Source of the DNA: Granulosicoccus antarcticus IMCC3135
Lineage (GTDB): Bacteria; Pseudomonadota; Gammaproteobacteria; Granulosicoccales; Granulosicoccaceae
Direction of reading: 5' to 3'
Assembly (NCBI RefSeq): GCF_002215215.1
Contig: NZ_CP018632.1
Coordinates: 2,166,501-2,230,500, forward strand
Length of the DNA stretch: 64,000 nt
Shown here: positions 1-8,840 of the stretch, piece after piece
Layout of the letters: each line of letters opens with the position of its first letter
Position numbering within the stretch: the first letter of the stretch is position 1
Made by a program: the position numbers and the translations under genes
Notes under the pieces: generated by a model
What the model saw: only the letters and a program-made list of their open reading frames with translations
Database searches by the model: none
What the model was told of the DNA's origin: nothing

Positions 1-1
1 T

Positions 2-1036
2 GTCGGTTGGATGCCAGGCGGCCTTGGGCACGTCAATGTATCAGTTTCCATGCTGTTTGCAGGGATATCGGGATCGTCTACTGCGGATGCCGCGGGTATT
101 GGATCATTGATGATTCCCGCCATGGAAAAGGAAGGGTATGACACCTCTGTATCCGTTGCGATTACTTCCTGTTCATCGGTAATGGGCGTCATCATTCCTC
201 CGTCCGTGTTGATGATCATCTGGGGTGGCGTGATGTCGGTTTCCATCGGATCATTGTTTCTGGCAGGCGTTGTTCCCGGCATTCTGATAGGTGGCTCGAT
301 GATGGTTGCCGTCTATCTTTATGCCCTGAAACGAGGCTATCCTCGCTATGCGTTCCCCAGCATGCGCGAACTGTCAGCGGCCTTTGCGTCAGCGTTCTTC
401 GCACTGACGACACCAGTGGTCATTGTGGGAGGTATCGTCGCCGGATTTTTTACGCCTACCGAGGCCTCTGTCGTGGCAGTGCTTTACTCAATGCTACTCG
501 GGCTATTTGTCTATCGAAGTCTGACGTTTCGTGAGTTGCCGAAAGTCTTTTATGATAGTGCACGGTTCGCCGCGATAGCCCTTTTTGCCGTCGGGACGGC
601 TTCGGCGTTTTCTTTCCTGCTCGCCTATTTTCAGGTGCCGAAATCGCTAGTAGTCTTGTTCGCGGACATGCAGCTCGGACCGATTGCAACAGCGCTGATA
701 GTCGTGGCGTGTTTCCTGGTCATCGGCATGTTCATTGACGCTATTCCCGCGATTATCATATTGGGTACGGTGCTCTGGCCAGTTGCAGAAACCTCGGGTA
801 TGCATCCCATTCACTTTGCCATTCTGGGGGTGGTCTCTCTGGCTTTTGGGCTGGTGACGCCGCCCTATGGTTTGTGTTTGATGATTGCGTGCTCCATCGG
901 AAAAATACGCGTTATCGACGCGCTGCGTGACACGTTGATAATTCTCGCTCCGATGCTGTTCATATTACTGTTGATCGCAGTACTGCCTGATCTGATCCTG
1001 TGGCTGCCACGACTTCTGATGCCAAAATTCATGTGA
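2..1036 (+). CDS. TRAP transporter large permease (DctM family), 5' end outside window
   Basis: The frame is open from the first bases, so the start lies upstream and about 345 C-terminal residues are visible. DctM subunits are the ion-coupled membrane permease of tripartite TRAP importers for organic acids. Family hallmarks are the segment GSSTADAAGIGS, the motif IIPPSVLMIIWG, and a late TPPYG motif followed by hydrophobic helices to the end. The stop overlaps the start of the next gene (TGATG), so an operon is likely. Neighbouring lactonase and hydroxyacid dehydrogenase genes suggest a sugar-acid or hydroxyacid substrate, which is inference. Confidence 0.93.
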   Translation, partial: VGWMPGGLGHVNVSVSMLFAGISGSSTADAAGIGSLMIPAMEKEGYDTSVSVAITSCSSVMGVIIPPSVLMIIWGGVMSVSIGSLFLAGVVPGILIGGSMMVAVYLYALKRGYPRYAFPSMRELSAAFASAFFALTTPVVIVGGIVAGFFTPTEASVVAVLYSMLLGLFVYRSLTFRELPKVFYDSARFAAIALFAVGTASAFSFLLAYFQVPKSLVVLFADMQLGPIATALIVVACFLVIGMFIDAIPAIIILGTVLWPVAETSGMHPIHFAILGVVSLAFGLVTPPYGLCLMIACSIGKIRVIDALRDTLIILAPMLFILLLIAVLPDLILWLPRLLMPKFM

Positions 1037-2148
1037 TGAAACGCCGTCAAATTCCTTCGACAATGGAAAAAATCATGAAAAAACCAATCGTGTTTACCGC
1101 TGTTCTGGGGTTTTCGACTGCATGCCTGGCAGTTGAAATTCCGGACTATCCAGCTCCAACCGGAGACACTACTATCGTATCTGCGGAGGCGCAGGTGGAG
1201 CTCGTGTTCAGTGGCGGTTGTGCCGTTGCTGAAGGGATTGCTGCGGGCCAGGACGGGATGATGTACTTCTCGGATGTGACTTTCACCGACTTCTGCAAGG
1301 ATGAGGCAGGTGTTTTTCCTCAAGGCGGTCATATCTGGCAATACGACCCAGCTACCGATACAAGCTCGATCTTTCTGTCGCCATCCAATATGTCCAACGG
1401 TATCGAATTCGATGCCACGGGCACAATGGTCTTCGTTCAGGGGCCTGACAGTGGTGGTCGGCGTGTCATGAAAAAGGACATGAATACAGGTCGAGGGTTC
1501 ATTCTCACTCATCTCTTTGAAGGGCGTGAATACAACGGACCCAATGACCTTACGATTGACGAAGCAGGTCGCATCTATTTCAGTGATCCGAAATACTTTG
1601 GATACGAGCCGATGGAACAAGCACAGCATTCTGTGTTCCGCATCGACCCGGATGGAGGTGTGACACGGTTGCTGTCAGATGCCGGTAAGGTCAATGGTGT
1701 GCTGGTGTCGCATGATCAAAAGACTCTTTATGTCGGTGCGTGGGATAACGGCACAATGGACTTCATTCGTATTCCTGAAGGCGAAGGTGCGATGCCTGCC
1801 TACATCAAGGCGACACAGGCCATCTATGCTTATGATCTCGCGCCGGATGGTAGCGTCGGAGCACGTCGCACTTTCCTGGAAATGCCGTTCGGTGCGCCGG
1901 ATGGTTTCGCTTCCGATGTCGACGGGAATCTTTATGTCACCGTTCGGCATGAGGATCCGGCCAAGCGGGGAGTCTATGTATATAGTCAAGAGGGCAAGGA
2001 AGTTGCGCAGATTCTCCTGCCTGACACATTTCCAACCAATGTGGCCTTTGGACGTGGAGCTGCGTCAAAGATGCTCTACATCACGGCATCAAACAGTCTT
2101 TTTCGCGTGCAATTGAACAAGGATGGTTATCAGTTGCCAGCAAAGTAA
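1036..2148 (+). CDS. Secreted SMP-30/gluconolactonase/LRE-like protein
   Basis: A beta-propeller lactonase-type enzyme, about 370 residues. Motifs match the metal-binding positions of SMP-30: AEGIAAGQDGMMYFSD near the N-terminus, NGPNDLTIDEAGRIYFSDP in the middle and GAPDGFASDVDGNLYVT later. A signal peptide (KKPIVFTAVLGFSTACLA) indicates export to the periplasm. The start at 1036 is chosen because it overlaps the upstream stop by one base; in-frame ATGs at 1063 and 1075 would also keep the signal peptide, and none has a clear Shine-Dalgarno. It probably hydrolyses a lactone of the substrate imported by the adjacent TRAP system. Confidence 0.88.
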   Translation: MKRRQIPSTMEKIMKKPIVFTAVLGFSTACLAVEIPDYPAPTGDTTIVSAEAQVELVFSGGCAVAEGIAAGQDGMMYFSDVTFTDFCKDEAGVFPQGGHIWQYDPATDTSSIFLSPSNMSNGIEFDATGTMVFVQGPDSGGRRVMKKDMNTGRGFILTHLFEGREYNGPNDLTIDEAGRIYFSDPKYFGYEPMEQAQHSVFRIDPDGGVTRLLSDAGKVNGVLVSHDQKTLYVGAWDNGTMDFIRIPEGEGAMPAYIKATQAIYAYDLAPDGSVGARRTFLEMPFGAPDGFASDVDGNLYVTVRHEDPAKRGVYVYSQEGKEVAQILLPDTFPTNVAFGRGAASKMLYITASNSLFRVQLNKDGYQLPAK

Positions 2149-2206
2149 AGGTATCCAGTTCGAGCCTTGCGATGCCCTTCATTCCAACCAAAGAGAGCGC
2201 GTAAAC

Positions 2207-3115
2207 ATGACACAAACTAATCTGCCAGAAAGCACAGCAAAGAATGAGGTGATAGTCGCCCTTATCGGCTGCGGTTTGATGGGTTTCGCCATAGGCCAGC
2301 GTCTGTTGGATGTTGGCATTGGTCTGCGTCCTTTTGATAAGGACGCTACCAGAGCATCTGGATTGGTGGGGCGAGGGGCGATCGACTCCCGGTCTGCCGC
2401 TGATGCTGCATCAGGTGCGCAGATCATAATTCTGAGCCTGAATACTGCAGCAATAGTTCGGACCGCGGTGTTCGGAGAGGGCGGTGTTGCCGAAGGTGCT
2501 GCGCGTGGCAGTCTGGTTGTTGACATGTCCTCCATCAGTCCGGAGTCAACCCGAGAATTGGCCAGCGAGGCAGCTACAGTGGGTCTGCGCTGGCTCGACT
2601 GCCCCTTGTCGGGAGGGGTGCCACGGGTGGCAACCGGCGATCTTACTGTCATGGCAGGCGGTCTGCCTTCCGATTTTGAGGCGGCTCGCAAGGTGATGTC
2701 GAGGCTGGCTTCGAACTACACCTTGATGGGGCCAAGTGGTGCCGGGCAAGTCACCAAGGCGATCAACCAGGTTCTGGCGGCCATCAACTTTCAGGCTATT
2801 GCCGAGGCCACACAATTGGCATTGGACAATGGTGTGGATGCTGCAAACATTCCACGTGCCATTTCGGGTGGTCGCGCAGATTCTGTCCTTGCGCAGGAAT
2901 TCATGGCAAAAATGGCAACGCGCGATTATAGTCCTTCGGGTCGTATCGACAACATGCTGAAGGATATGACGGCTGCGTTGGATATAGCTGATGCATCCGG
3001 TACCGAAACTCCTGCGTTACGCCTGACTGCCGAGATTCATCAACGGCTGGTCGCGCAGGGTTTTGGTGATAATGATAACGCAGCATTGATGCGACAGTTT
3101 GACAAACCTCTATAG
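2207..3115 (+). CDS. NAD(P)-dependent 3-hydroxyisobutyrate dehydrogenase family oxidoreductase
   Basis: About 302 residues. The N-terminal Rossmann motif LIGCGLMGFAIG binds NAD(P), CPLSGGVPRVATGDL is the substrate-binding signature, and GPSGAGQVTKAINQ carries the catalytic lysine. Family members oxidise beta-hydroxyacids such as 3-hydroxyisobutyrate, tartronate or L-threonate derivatives; the substrate cannot be fixed here. The ATG at 2207 follows AAAGAGAG; the frame is open further upstream to 2123 but that part overlaps the previous gene and is not family-like. It is the last gene of the TRAP, lactonase and dehydrogenase operon. Confidence 0.9.
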   Translation: MTQTNLPESTAKNEVIVALIGCGLMGFAIGQRLLDVGIGLRPFDKDATRASGLVGRGAIDSRSAADAASGAQIIILSLNTAAIVRTAVFGEGGVAEGAARGSLVVDMSSISPESTRELASEAATVGLRWLDCPLSGGVPRVATGDLTVMAGGLPSDFEAARKVMSRLASNYTLMGPSGAGQVTKAINQVLAAINFQAIAEATQLALDNGVDAANIPRAISGGRADSVLAQEFMAKMATRDYSPSGRIDNMLKDMTAALDIADASGTETPALRLTAEIHQRLVAQGFGDNDNAALMRQFDKPL

Positions 3116-3186
3116 TCGTTTCATCAGCGCTTAGTCAGTTTCAGCCTACCCCTGCAAACAACTGGGGTTGTTCTCAGTTTGATATT

Positions 3187-3480
3187 GATGAACTTCGATC
3201 CACTGTTCTACAGAGTGCGGGCAGGCGTGTGCGGCTTGTCCTCATGACAGCCGTTACTATTGTTGCAGGCCTGTTTCCGATCATGATCGGCTCGGGTACG
3301 GGCTCTGAGGTGGTTCAGGGTGTTGCAGCACCGATGGTCGGTGGGATACTCAGTACAACGGTCTTGACCATGCTGGTTATACCTGTCGTCTACTTCTTGT
3401 GGGAACGCCGCGAGCTCAAGCGCCTACTGGTTTCGACGGTGGATGTCATTTTCGAGTTGGAATGGTGGAGCGAGTCCTAG
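3187..3480 (+). pseudogene. Remnant: C-terminus of a CusA/CzcA-type RND efflux pump
   Basis: The readable frame gives the last transmembrane part of a heavy-metal RND pump: LRSTVLQSAGRRVRLVLMTA, then GLFPIMIGSGTGSEV and APMVGGILSTTVLTMLVIP. Complete pumps exceed 1000 residues; only about 98 remain and no upstream part exists in the window, so this is a decayed fragment. It directly abuts an IS630 transposase fragment, consistent with an old insertion or deletion event. Confidence 0.8.
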
Positions 3481-3707
3481 AGTTGACAGCCACACAGGGC
3501 CCGCGCGAAGCCACTCACTCGAGCGGTCGCTTGATGGCTGAGTTTGTCGGAACAACACTCTGGCAAGTGCAACAGATCTGGAAGGCTGCCGGACTCAAGC
3601 CGCATCTGTGCAAAGCATTCAAGATCAGCAACGATCCGGATTTCGCCGAGAAGTTCACTAACATTGTCGGCTTGTATATGGATCCACCGAATAATGAAGT
3701 TGCCTTG
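3462..3707 (+). pseudogene. IS630-family transposase fragment
   Basis: About 82 codons resemble the helix-turn-helix and linker region of IS630 transposases: THSSGRLMAEFVGTT, then VQQIWKAAGLKPHLCKAF and FAEKFTNIVGLYMDPPNNEVA. Neither the N-terminal part nor the DDE catalytic domain is present. The fragment overlaps the end of the RND remnant in another frame and is followed by unrelated sequence. Confidence 0.75.
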
Positions 3708-4167
3708 CGAGACTGGTGTCCGTCGTATCGGGAAAGTAGTTGGCAAGCAGTGTCATTTGCTCGTTGGCGCGAACACCTGCTGCCAATCGATTCTGATTAT
3801 CGTCACCATTTTCGCCATGGGCAAAGTTGTAGATTCGCATCCGATCATCGTCTGAGATGTCGAGTACCATTTCTGCCAGCATGTGAGCATCACGAAGGGT
3901 GCTTTGACGGGCGTTGATTTGACCGGAAATTCGATCATTGATTTGTTGCTGGAAATTTCCAGTTATCCAGCGTTTGACTCGGTTGGCATCTTGTGGGCCT
4001 ACGGTTCTCGAATCCAGAACTTCAAGATCTGCCTGCAATTGTTCACCACGCAGCAACTGTAGAGCCTCAGCCCAGGTAGTCAGTTGTTCAGTCGAAGCAT
4101 CGTCAGCTAGTGACGGTAAGGCATTTGCCTGATATCGAGCAAGAATGTCGTCTGTATTGCCAATCAT
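3658..4167 (-). CDS. Unrecognised protein, probably 3'-truncated
   Basis: I do not recognise this ORF. From the ATG at 4167 it gives about 169 residues, acidic and glutamine-rich, with a plausible helical centre (ALQLLRGEQLQADLEVL). Roughly its last 17 codons are antisense to the IS630 fragment, so the original C-terminus was probably replaced when that element arrived. There is no signal peptide or membrane segment. It could be a dead gene. Confidence 0.4.
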   Translation of the reverse strand: MIGNTDDILARYQANALPSLADDASTEQLTTWAEALQLLRGEQLQADLEVLDSRTVGPQDANRVKRWITGNFQQQINDRISGQINARQSTLRDAHMLAEMVLDISDDDRMRIYNFAHGENGDDNQNRLAAGVRANEQMTLLANYFPDTTDTSLARQLHYSVDPYTSRQC

Positions 4168-4241
4168 TAAAATACCACAAGCGCCGCAGCAACTAATTCT
4201 GCAGCCCTTGTGGTTTCGTACCTGGGTCAAAACGCCTCTGC

Positions 4242-4838
4242 TCAGGCGCTACGACGAGCCAGTTCCCGGCGACGCTGGGTGAATTGCTCGTGTGATTGTT
4301 CCGTACCGTCGTGGAACGATCCGAACACCTTGTCCCAAGGCACGTCCAGGCTGCCGTAGTTGCACTCGAAATAGCGATGATGCATCTGGTGGTGGAAATT
4401 GCCCAGGGCCATGGATTTTTTATTCTTGACCAGCAAGCCTTCGAATCCGGCATGTGAAGTTGCAGCGGTCAGTGCCTGATGTTGCATATGAAACAGGATA
4501 TGGATGGGGTGAGCGGCAACCAGCCAGTGGATCAGAACCGAGCTGAAGAAGAGGAAATGCTCAAGCGGGTGCATGGACAAGCCCGACCATGGACCGATGT
4601 TTGTATTCCGGTGATGCAGGGAGTGGGCGATCTTGTAAAGCGGTGGCCAGTGCAGAAGGCGGTGGATCCAGTAGAAGTGAAAGGATATCCACAAAGGGGT
4701 CAGGAAAAACAGGGCGATGAACCACAGCGGATTCTGAGTCCACTGCAACATGGGGGCATAGCCATTTGCCATGGCCCAGAGCATCAAGGCTTCAAAAGCG
4801 GTCCAGAAGAAGACACCACTGCCCAGCGTCCAGAACAT
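4242..4838 (-). CDS. Sterol desaturase / fatty acid hydroxylase superfamily protein, likely N-truncated
   Basis: 198 residues with the di-iron histidine boxes of the family: HRLLH at 59-63, HSLHH at 72-76 and HHQMHH at 149-154. Hydrophobic helices precede and separate them, so it is an integral membrane oxygenase acting on a lipid or alcohol. Family members usually carry more N-terminal membrane sequence; here an in-frame stop lies only about 15 bases upstream of the ATG and the divergent LysR gene starts 10 bases away. No promoter can fit, so 5' truncation by rearrangement is likely. Confidence 0.75.
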   Translation of the reverse strand: MFWTLGSGVFFWTAFEALMLWAMANGYAPMLQWTQNPLWFIALFFLTPLWISFHFYWIHRLLHWPPLYKIAHSLHHRNTNIGPWSGLSMHPLEHFLFFSSVLIHWLVAAHPIHILFHMQHQALTAATSHAGFEGLLVKNKKSMALGNFHHQMHHRYFECNYGSLDVPWDKVFGSFHDGTEQSHEQFTQRRRELARRSA

Positions 4839-4847
4839 AGTGTCGCG

Positions 4848-5825
4848 ATGCGATTATCCATCAAGGCCATGCACTACTTTCTAACGGCTGTCGATCTGCG
4901 TTCGATTGTGCGGGCAGCGCAGCACAGGAACGTGGTGCCGTCGGCCATTTCAAGTGCCATTGATGCCGTGGAAGGCGAATTTGGCCTGAAGCTCGTTCAG
5001 CGTTTTCCTGCCAAAGGTATTCAGCCTACCGCTGCCGGCATCATCATCGCGCAGAAGATTCGTCGTCTGATTGAAGAATATGATGATCTGATTATCGGGG
5101 GTAACGAGCTACGTGATGCGCTGTCGGGGAAGCTGTCCATCGGCTATTACGCACCCATGGCACCCGCTTTTCTGCCTGCGACGCTGGCGCCGTTGATGAT
5201 GGAAAATCCGGAGATCAGGTTGCAGTGCATCGAGTGCAATAATGAAAGCGCGCAGCTCGGACTACTTGATGGCACCTTCGATGTCATCGTGTTTGTCTCC
5301 GATAGTGTGCATCTGGGTATCAGCTGCGACACACTGATTGATGCACCACCGTATCTTCTGTTGCCGCCGACTCATCCATTGGCCAAGCGCCGTTCTGTGG
5401 CATTCGCCGAACTGGCCGACCTGGATATGGTATTGCTGGATTTGCCATTTACGACCAAATATTTGCGCGGTCTGTTCGAGGGTATCGGTTTCGAGCCGCA
5501 GATCGTGGCCACCGCATCGAGCTCGGAGATGGTCAGAAATCTGGTCGGGGCGGGAGTGGGTTGTTCGATTCTCAATATGCGCCCGCTTGGCGGTTCGACC
5601 CATAGTGGCAAACCCGTTGTCGAAATACCGATTCGACCGCCTGTTCAATCACTGCGCCTGGTGCTGGGGTATCTGGATGGCAATCCACGTCGTGTGGTCA
5701 GTGCCGTAAGAGAGTCCATTCTGGCGTATTTTGGTACGCCTGACGCCCGTAAGTTGATTGTCGCCAATAAGGGGAAAACGCGCCGTCGGACAGTATCTGA
5801 CCAGGCGGCGGATGAGCTTGAGTAA
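4848..5825 (+). CDS. LysR-family transcriptional regulator
   Basis: 325 residues. The N-terminal winged helix-turn-helix (AMHYFLTAVDLRSIVRAA) is followed by the LysR effector-binding domain beginning near GKLSIGYY. The ATG at 4848 starts at the usual distance from the HTH; the frame is open upstream to 4479, but that part is antisense to the hydroxylase gene and not protein-like. It is convergent with the GntR gene, which ends 3 bases downstream. The C-terminal tail is basic. The target is unknown; the TAXI transport cluster is one candidate. Confidence 0.88.
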   Translation: MRLSIKAMHYFLTAVDLRSIVRAAQHRNVVPSAISSAIDAVEGEFGLKLVQRFPAKGIQPTAAGIIIAQKIRRLIEEYDDLIIGGNELRDALSGKLSIGYYAPMAPAFLPATLAPLMMENPEIRLQCIECNNESAQLGLLDGTFDVIVFVSDSVHLGISCDTLIDAPPYLLLPPTHPLAKRRSVAFAELADLDMVLLDLPFTTKYLRGLFEGIGFEPQIVATASSSEMVRNLVGAGVGCSILNMRPLGGSTHSGKPVVEIPIRPPVQSLRLVLGYLDGNPRRVVSAVRESILAYFGTPDARKLIVANKGKTRRRTVSDQAADELE

Positions 5826-5828
5826 GGT

Positions 5829-6509
5829 TCACAACGATAGATTGTCGCCCAGCGTTGTCAGGGTGGTCTGCAGGCCTTGGCGCATGTGATCTTTCAGGTG
5901 TTCCAGCATGGCCTCCAGAGAGTCTCCGTGGGCAAGTCTGACGTAGTCATCGTGTGACTGTCTCAAAGGGCCGCAGCGATCATGAGCTCGCTGATGCAAC
6001 GAGAAGTACAGGTTCAGGTTGGGGCGCATGGATTCCCAGCTGCGTTGCAGCAAGCGGTGGTCGCTGAGCTCGTAGCACCAGGCATGCAGGTGTAGCTCCT
6101 GGGAAATAGCCAGATCCGTATCGGACCCTGCATCAATCGTTCTGATCAGGGTTTCATTGCGCAGTGTCAGCTCTGCCAGAGAGTCAGGGGTACGGTGAGA
6201 CCAGCATCGTTCAAAGGCGAATGATTCGAGCGCGGTGCGCAATGAATACAACTCTTCCAGGTCGCGTCGGGTCACTGAGCGCACATAGAGGCCTTTATAG
6301 GGAACGCTGACAAGCAATCCGATTTCAGCCAGCTCGCGGATGGCCTCGCGCAGCGGTCCACGACTGACTTTCAGGGAGTTTGCCAAGTCCTGTTCTGTCA
6401 GCTTCTGCCCCGGCTGAAAATTACCAGCCACGATATGTGTCGTCAGTTGCTGAGCAATGCGGTGACGGACCGTCATGTCGTCAAGCGGTTGCAGGGCCGG
6501 AATGTTCAA
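5829..6509 (-). CDS. GntR-family regulator, FadR/FCD subfamily
   Basis: 226 residues: winged HTH at about 10-75 (KLTEQDLANSLKVSRGPLRE) then an all-helical FCD ligand domain with LEELYSLRTALESFAFE. It starts with TTG at 6509, supported by a strong AGGAGG about 7 bases upstream. It is divergent from the TAXI transporter, and inverted repeats in the shared intergenic region suggest autoregulation and control of that transporter. FCD ligands are usually small carboxylic acids. Confidence 0.92.
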   Translation of the reverse strand: MNIPALQPLDDMTVRHRIAQQLTTHIVAGNFQPGQKLTEQDLANSLKVSRGPLREAIRELAEIGLLVSVPYKGLYVRSVTRRDLEELYSLRTALESFAFERCWSHRTPDSLAELTLRNETLIRTIDAGSDTDLAISQELHLHAWCYELSDHRLLQRSWESMRPNLNLYFSLHQRAHDRCGPLRQSHDDYVRLAHGDSLEAMLEHLKDHMRQGLQTTLTTLGDNLSL

Positions 6510-6540
6510 TGCGCCTCCTGTGCTCTAGTCGTTAAATGAA

Positions 6541-6571
6541 ATATAGGTGTATATCCCATTGTGTAGCACAA
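6541..6571. promoter_or_regulatory. Candidate GntR operators
   Basis: Two inverted repeats lie just upstream of the GntR start: ATATA-GGTG-TATAT at 6541-6554 and TTGTG-TAG-CACAA at 6559-6571. Short TTGT/ACAA arms suit FCD-type GntR operators. Binding by the adjacent GntR protein is inference. Confidence 0.45.
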
Positions 6572-6608
6572 ACCCTCATCAGGCAGGGGCTCCCGTTCAA
6601 AGTTGCAT

Positions 6609-6642
6609 GATTGTTGACAATCCTACAACAGCAAGGCACTAT
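6609..6642 (+). promoter_or_regulatory. Candidate promoter and operator for the TAXI operon
   Basis: A perfect inverted repeat GATTGT-TG-ACAATC (6609-6622) contains a consensus -35 box TTGACA (6614-6619). A weak -10 (CACTAT, 6637-6642) follows at 17 bases. The overlap would let the divergent GntR protein block polymerase. Confidence 0.45.
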
Positions 6643-6767
6643 TTTGTCGAGCTGCGAAGACTGGACCAAGCAATTTGCTATGGGACCCGTGGCAGTTTTT
6701 CCGGGGTGACTGGTTGATCAGATCCGTCAGTGCCCGTGATTTTCAATAGCAACTGGAGATGTATCTC

Positions 6768-7739
6768 ATGTATATCAGAAGACGATTGGCGGCCTTTACT
6801 GGCATGAGCCTCTTGGGCATAGCCTCACTGACATCGGGAGTTGTCCAGGCGCAGGAATTCATCACTATCGGCACGGCCGGTCAGACTGGCGTTTACTACG
6901 TCGTTGGGCAGTCTGTTTGCCAACTGGTCAACCGCGGTACAAGCGATCACAACTTTCGCTGCACAGCGCCTGCCACTGGCGGATCAATTGCCAATCTGAA
7001 CGGTATTCGAGCTGGAGACTTCAACTTCGGTGTTGTGCAGTCTGACTGGCAGCATCACGCCTACAACGGCAGTAGTGCATTCGAAGAGGCGGGTCCCAAC
7101 GAGGAATTGCGTTCCGTACTGTCGGCGCATGCTGACATTGTCACCATCGTGGCGCGTGCCGATTCCGGGATCGAAAAGCTGGATGACTTGCGTGGCAAAA
7201 AAGTCAATATTGGAAACCCGGGATCAGGTTCGAGGGCCACAGCTGAAGTCCTGCTGGAGACTATCGGTGTTGACGAACTGGCGCTGGCCTCCGAGCTGAA
7301 ATCTGCTGAACAATCGGCGGCTCTGTGCGATAACAAGATTGAAGCCATGATGTTCTCGGCCGGCCATCCTGTAGGCAATATCAAAGAGGCAACCGTCGCC
7401 TGCGATACGCGCTTTTTACAGGTAGAGGGCGATGCGATTGATCAAATGATTGCTGACACTGTCTATTATTCCAAGGCCGAGATTCCGGCCGGCATGTACA
7501 AGGGACAGCCCGATACCATTCACTCCTACGGACCTTTGGCAACGTTGGTGTCATCGACCAATACCAGTGCTGATGCAGTTTATGCAGTCGTCAAGGCTAT
7601 CTTTGACAACTTTGATCGGTTCAAGTCTCTGCATCCGGCGTTTGCCAATCTGAATGAAAAGGACATGATATCCAGTGGCATTATCGCGCCCCTGCATGAG
7701 GGAGCCATTCGGTATTACAAAGAAAAGGGCTGGATGTAA
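6768..7739 (+). CDS. TAXI-family TRAP solute-binding protein
   Basis: 323 residues. A signal peptide (RRRLAAFTGMSLLGIASL ending VVQAQ) precedes the TAXI signature TIGTAGQTGVYYVVGQSVCQ. It captures substrate in the periplasm for the fused 4TM/12TM permease encoded two genes downstream. The ATG at 6768 has GGAG 9 bases upstream; the ATG at 6759 touches that GGAG and is less likely. TAXI proteins bind compounds such as glutamate or other carboxylates; the aminotransferase next door hints at an amino acid. Confidence 0.93.
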   Translation: MYIRRRLAAFTGMSLLGIASLTSGVVQAQEFITIGTAGQTGVYYVVGQSVCQLVNRGTSDHNFRCTAPATGGSIANLNGIRAGDFNFGVVQSDWQHHAYNGSSAFEEAGPNEELRSVLSAHADIVTIVARADSGIEKLDDLRGKKVNIGNPGSGSRATAEVLLETIGVDELALASELKSAEQSAALCDNKIEAMMFSAGHPVGNIKEATVACDTRFLQVEGDAIDQMIADTVYYSKAEIPAGMYKGQPDTIHSYGPLATLVSSTNTSADAVYAVVKAIFDNFDRFKSLHPAFANLNEKDMISSGIIAPLHEGAIRYYKEKGWM

Positions 7740-7786
7740 TACAAGCCTGAACTGTTGTAAGTCATCTGTTTCTGTCCGGTAGCGAG

Positions 7787-7808
7787 GCGTTGGCATCCAT
7801 GCCAACGC
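7787..7808 (+). terminator. Hairpin after the binding-protein gene
   Basis: A perfect 9-bp stem GCGTTGGCA/TGCCAACGC with a 4-base loop is followed by TTGTTG. It lies 47 bases past the binding-protein stop and would partly terminate or stabilise the 3' end, giving more binding protein than permease. Confidence 0.6.
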
Positions 7809-7864
7809 TTGTTGCCGGGTAGTGACAGAGGGTCTATTGATTGTCGCCAATAAATGAATCAACC

Positions 7865-8800
7865 ATGAATAGCAAGACACAGAGCCACAGTACTCACGAT
7901 GCGAGCGAAGACGAGCGCAACAGGGATATCAAGATCTATGTGAACGGGGATATCGTTCATCGGGATGAGGCAAAAGTGTCTGTCTACGACTCCGGCTTCA
8001 TGCTCGGAGACGGCATGTGGGAAGGGATGCGTCTGTATGACGGACAGTGGGCATTCTTTGATGAGCACATGGATCGGTTCTTCAATTCTTGCAAGGCTGT
8101 CTCACTGGATGTGGGGATGGACAAGGCAGGCATACTGGATGCACTGACGCGAACGGCTGCCGCCAATGACATGAGCAACGATGTGCATTGCCGTTTGATG
8201 CTGACGCGAGGCATCAAGGACAAGCCGTTTCAACATCCTAAGCTGAGCCGCAGTGGTCCCACGCTGGTCATCATCATGGAACACTCCAAGCCGGCCGGCA
8301 GTCTGCAAAGCTCTGGTATTACTCTGGCCACCGTGCCGCAGGTACGTGGACTGCCCATGAGTCAGGATGCCAAGTTCAATAGTCACTCGAAGCTCAACTG
8401 TGTCATCGCGTGTTTGCAGGCCGAACAGGCCGGTGCCGACGAGGGACTCATGCTTGATCCCCATGGTTTTGTGAATACCACCAATGCCTGCAACTTCTTC
8501 ATAGTGCGCCGTGGCGAGGTGTGGACATCGACCCCTGATTACTGCATGAACGGTGTGACTCGGCAAAAGGTCATCGACCTGTGTCGTGCCAATACGATTC
8601 CCGTGTTTGAAAAAAATTATTCATTGTATGAAGCCTATGGCGCCGACGAAGCATTTCTGACCGGCACCTTCGGGGCTCAGACTCCGGTAGCCTCGATCGA
8701 TGGAAAGACCATTGGAACCGGCGAGCGTCCCATGACCGCCAGGTTGCAGGCGTTGTACAAGGATTTGATCAGGCAGAACACAGGTAGTCGTTCGCTGTAA
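7865..8800 (+). CDS. Class IV PLP aminotransferase (D-amino acid / branched-chain type)
   Basis: 311 residues. The N-terminal strand IYVNGDIVHRDEAKVSVYD and DGMWEGMRLYDG are typical of the BCAT/DAAT fold. The PLP-binding lysine should be the one in FNSHSKLN, and DEGLMLDPHGFV carries the usual acidic residue. It transfers an amino group between an amino acid and a 2-oxo acid in the cytoplasm. The TTG at 7841 is a possible earlier start, but ATG at 7865 is preferred; no strong SD is visible. Its position between TAXI binding protein and permease suggests it metabolises the imported compound. Confidence 0.88.
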   Translation: MNSKTQSHSTHDASEDERNRDIKIYVNGDIVHRDEAKVSVYDSGFMLGDGMWEGMRLYDGQWAFFDEHMDRFFNSCKAVSLDVGMDKAGILDALTRTAAANDMSNDVHCRLMLTRGIKDKPFQHPKLSRSGPTLVIIMEHSKPAGSLQSSGITLATVPQVRGLPMSQDAKFNSHSKLNCVIACLQAEQAGADEGLMLDPHGFVNTTNACNFFIVRRGEVWTSTPDYCMNGVTRQKVIDLCRANTIPVFEKNYSLYEAYGADEAFLTGTFGAQTPVASIDGKTIGTGERPMTARLQALYKDLIRQNTGSRSL

Positions 8801-8840
8801 GGCACGACTATTCGGTAATCTCAACCACCGGTGAGCAAGC

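Noticed and set aside
4479-4847. N-terminal extension of the LysR gene
   Set aside because: It is antisense to the hydroxylase and lacks protein-like composition; the HTH starts properly at 4848.
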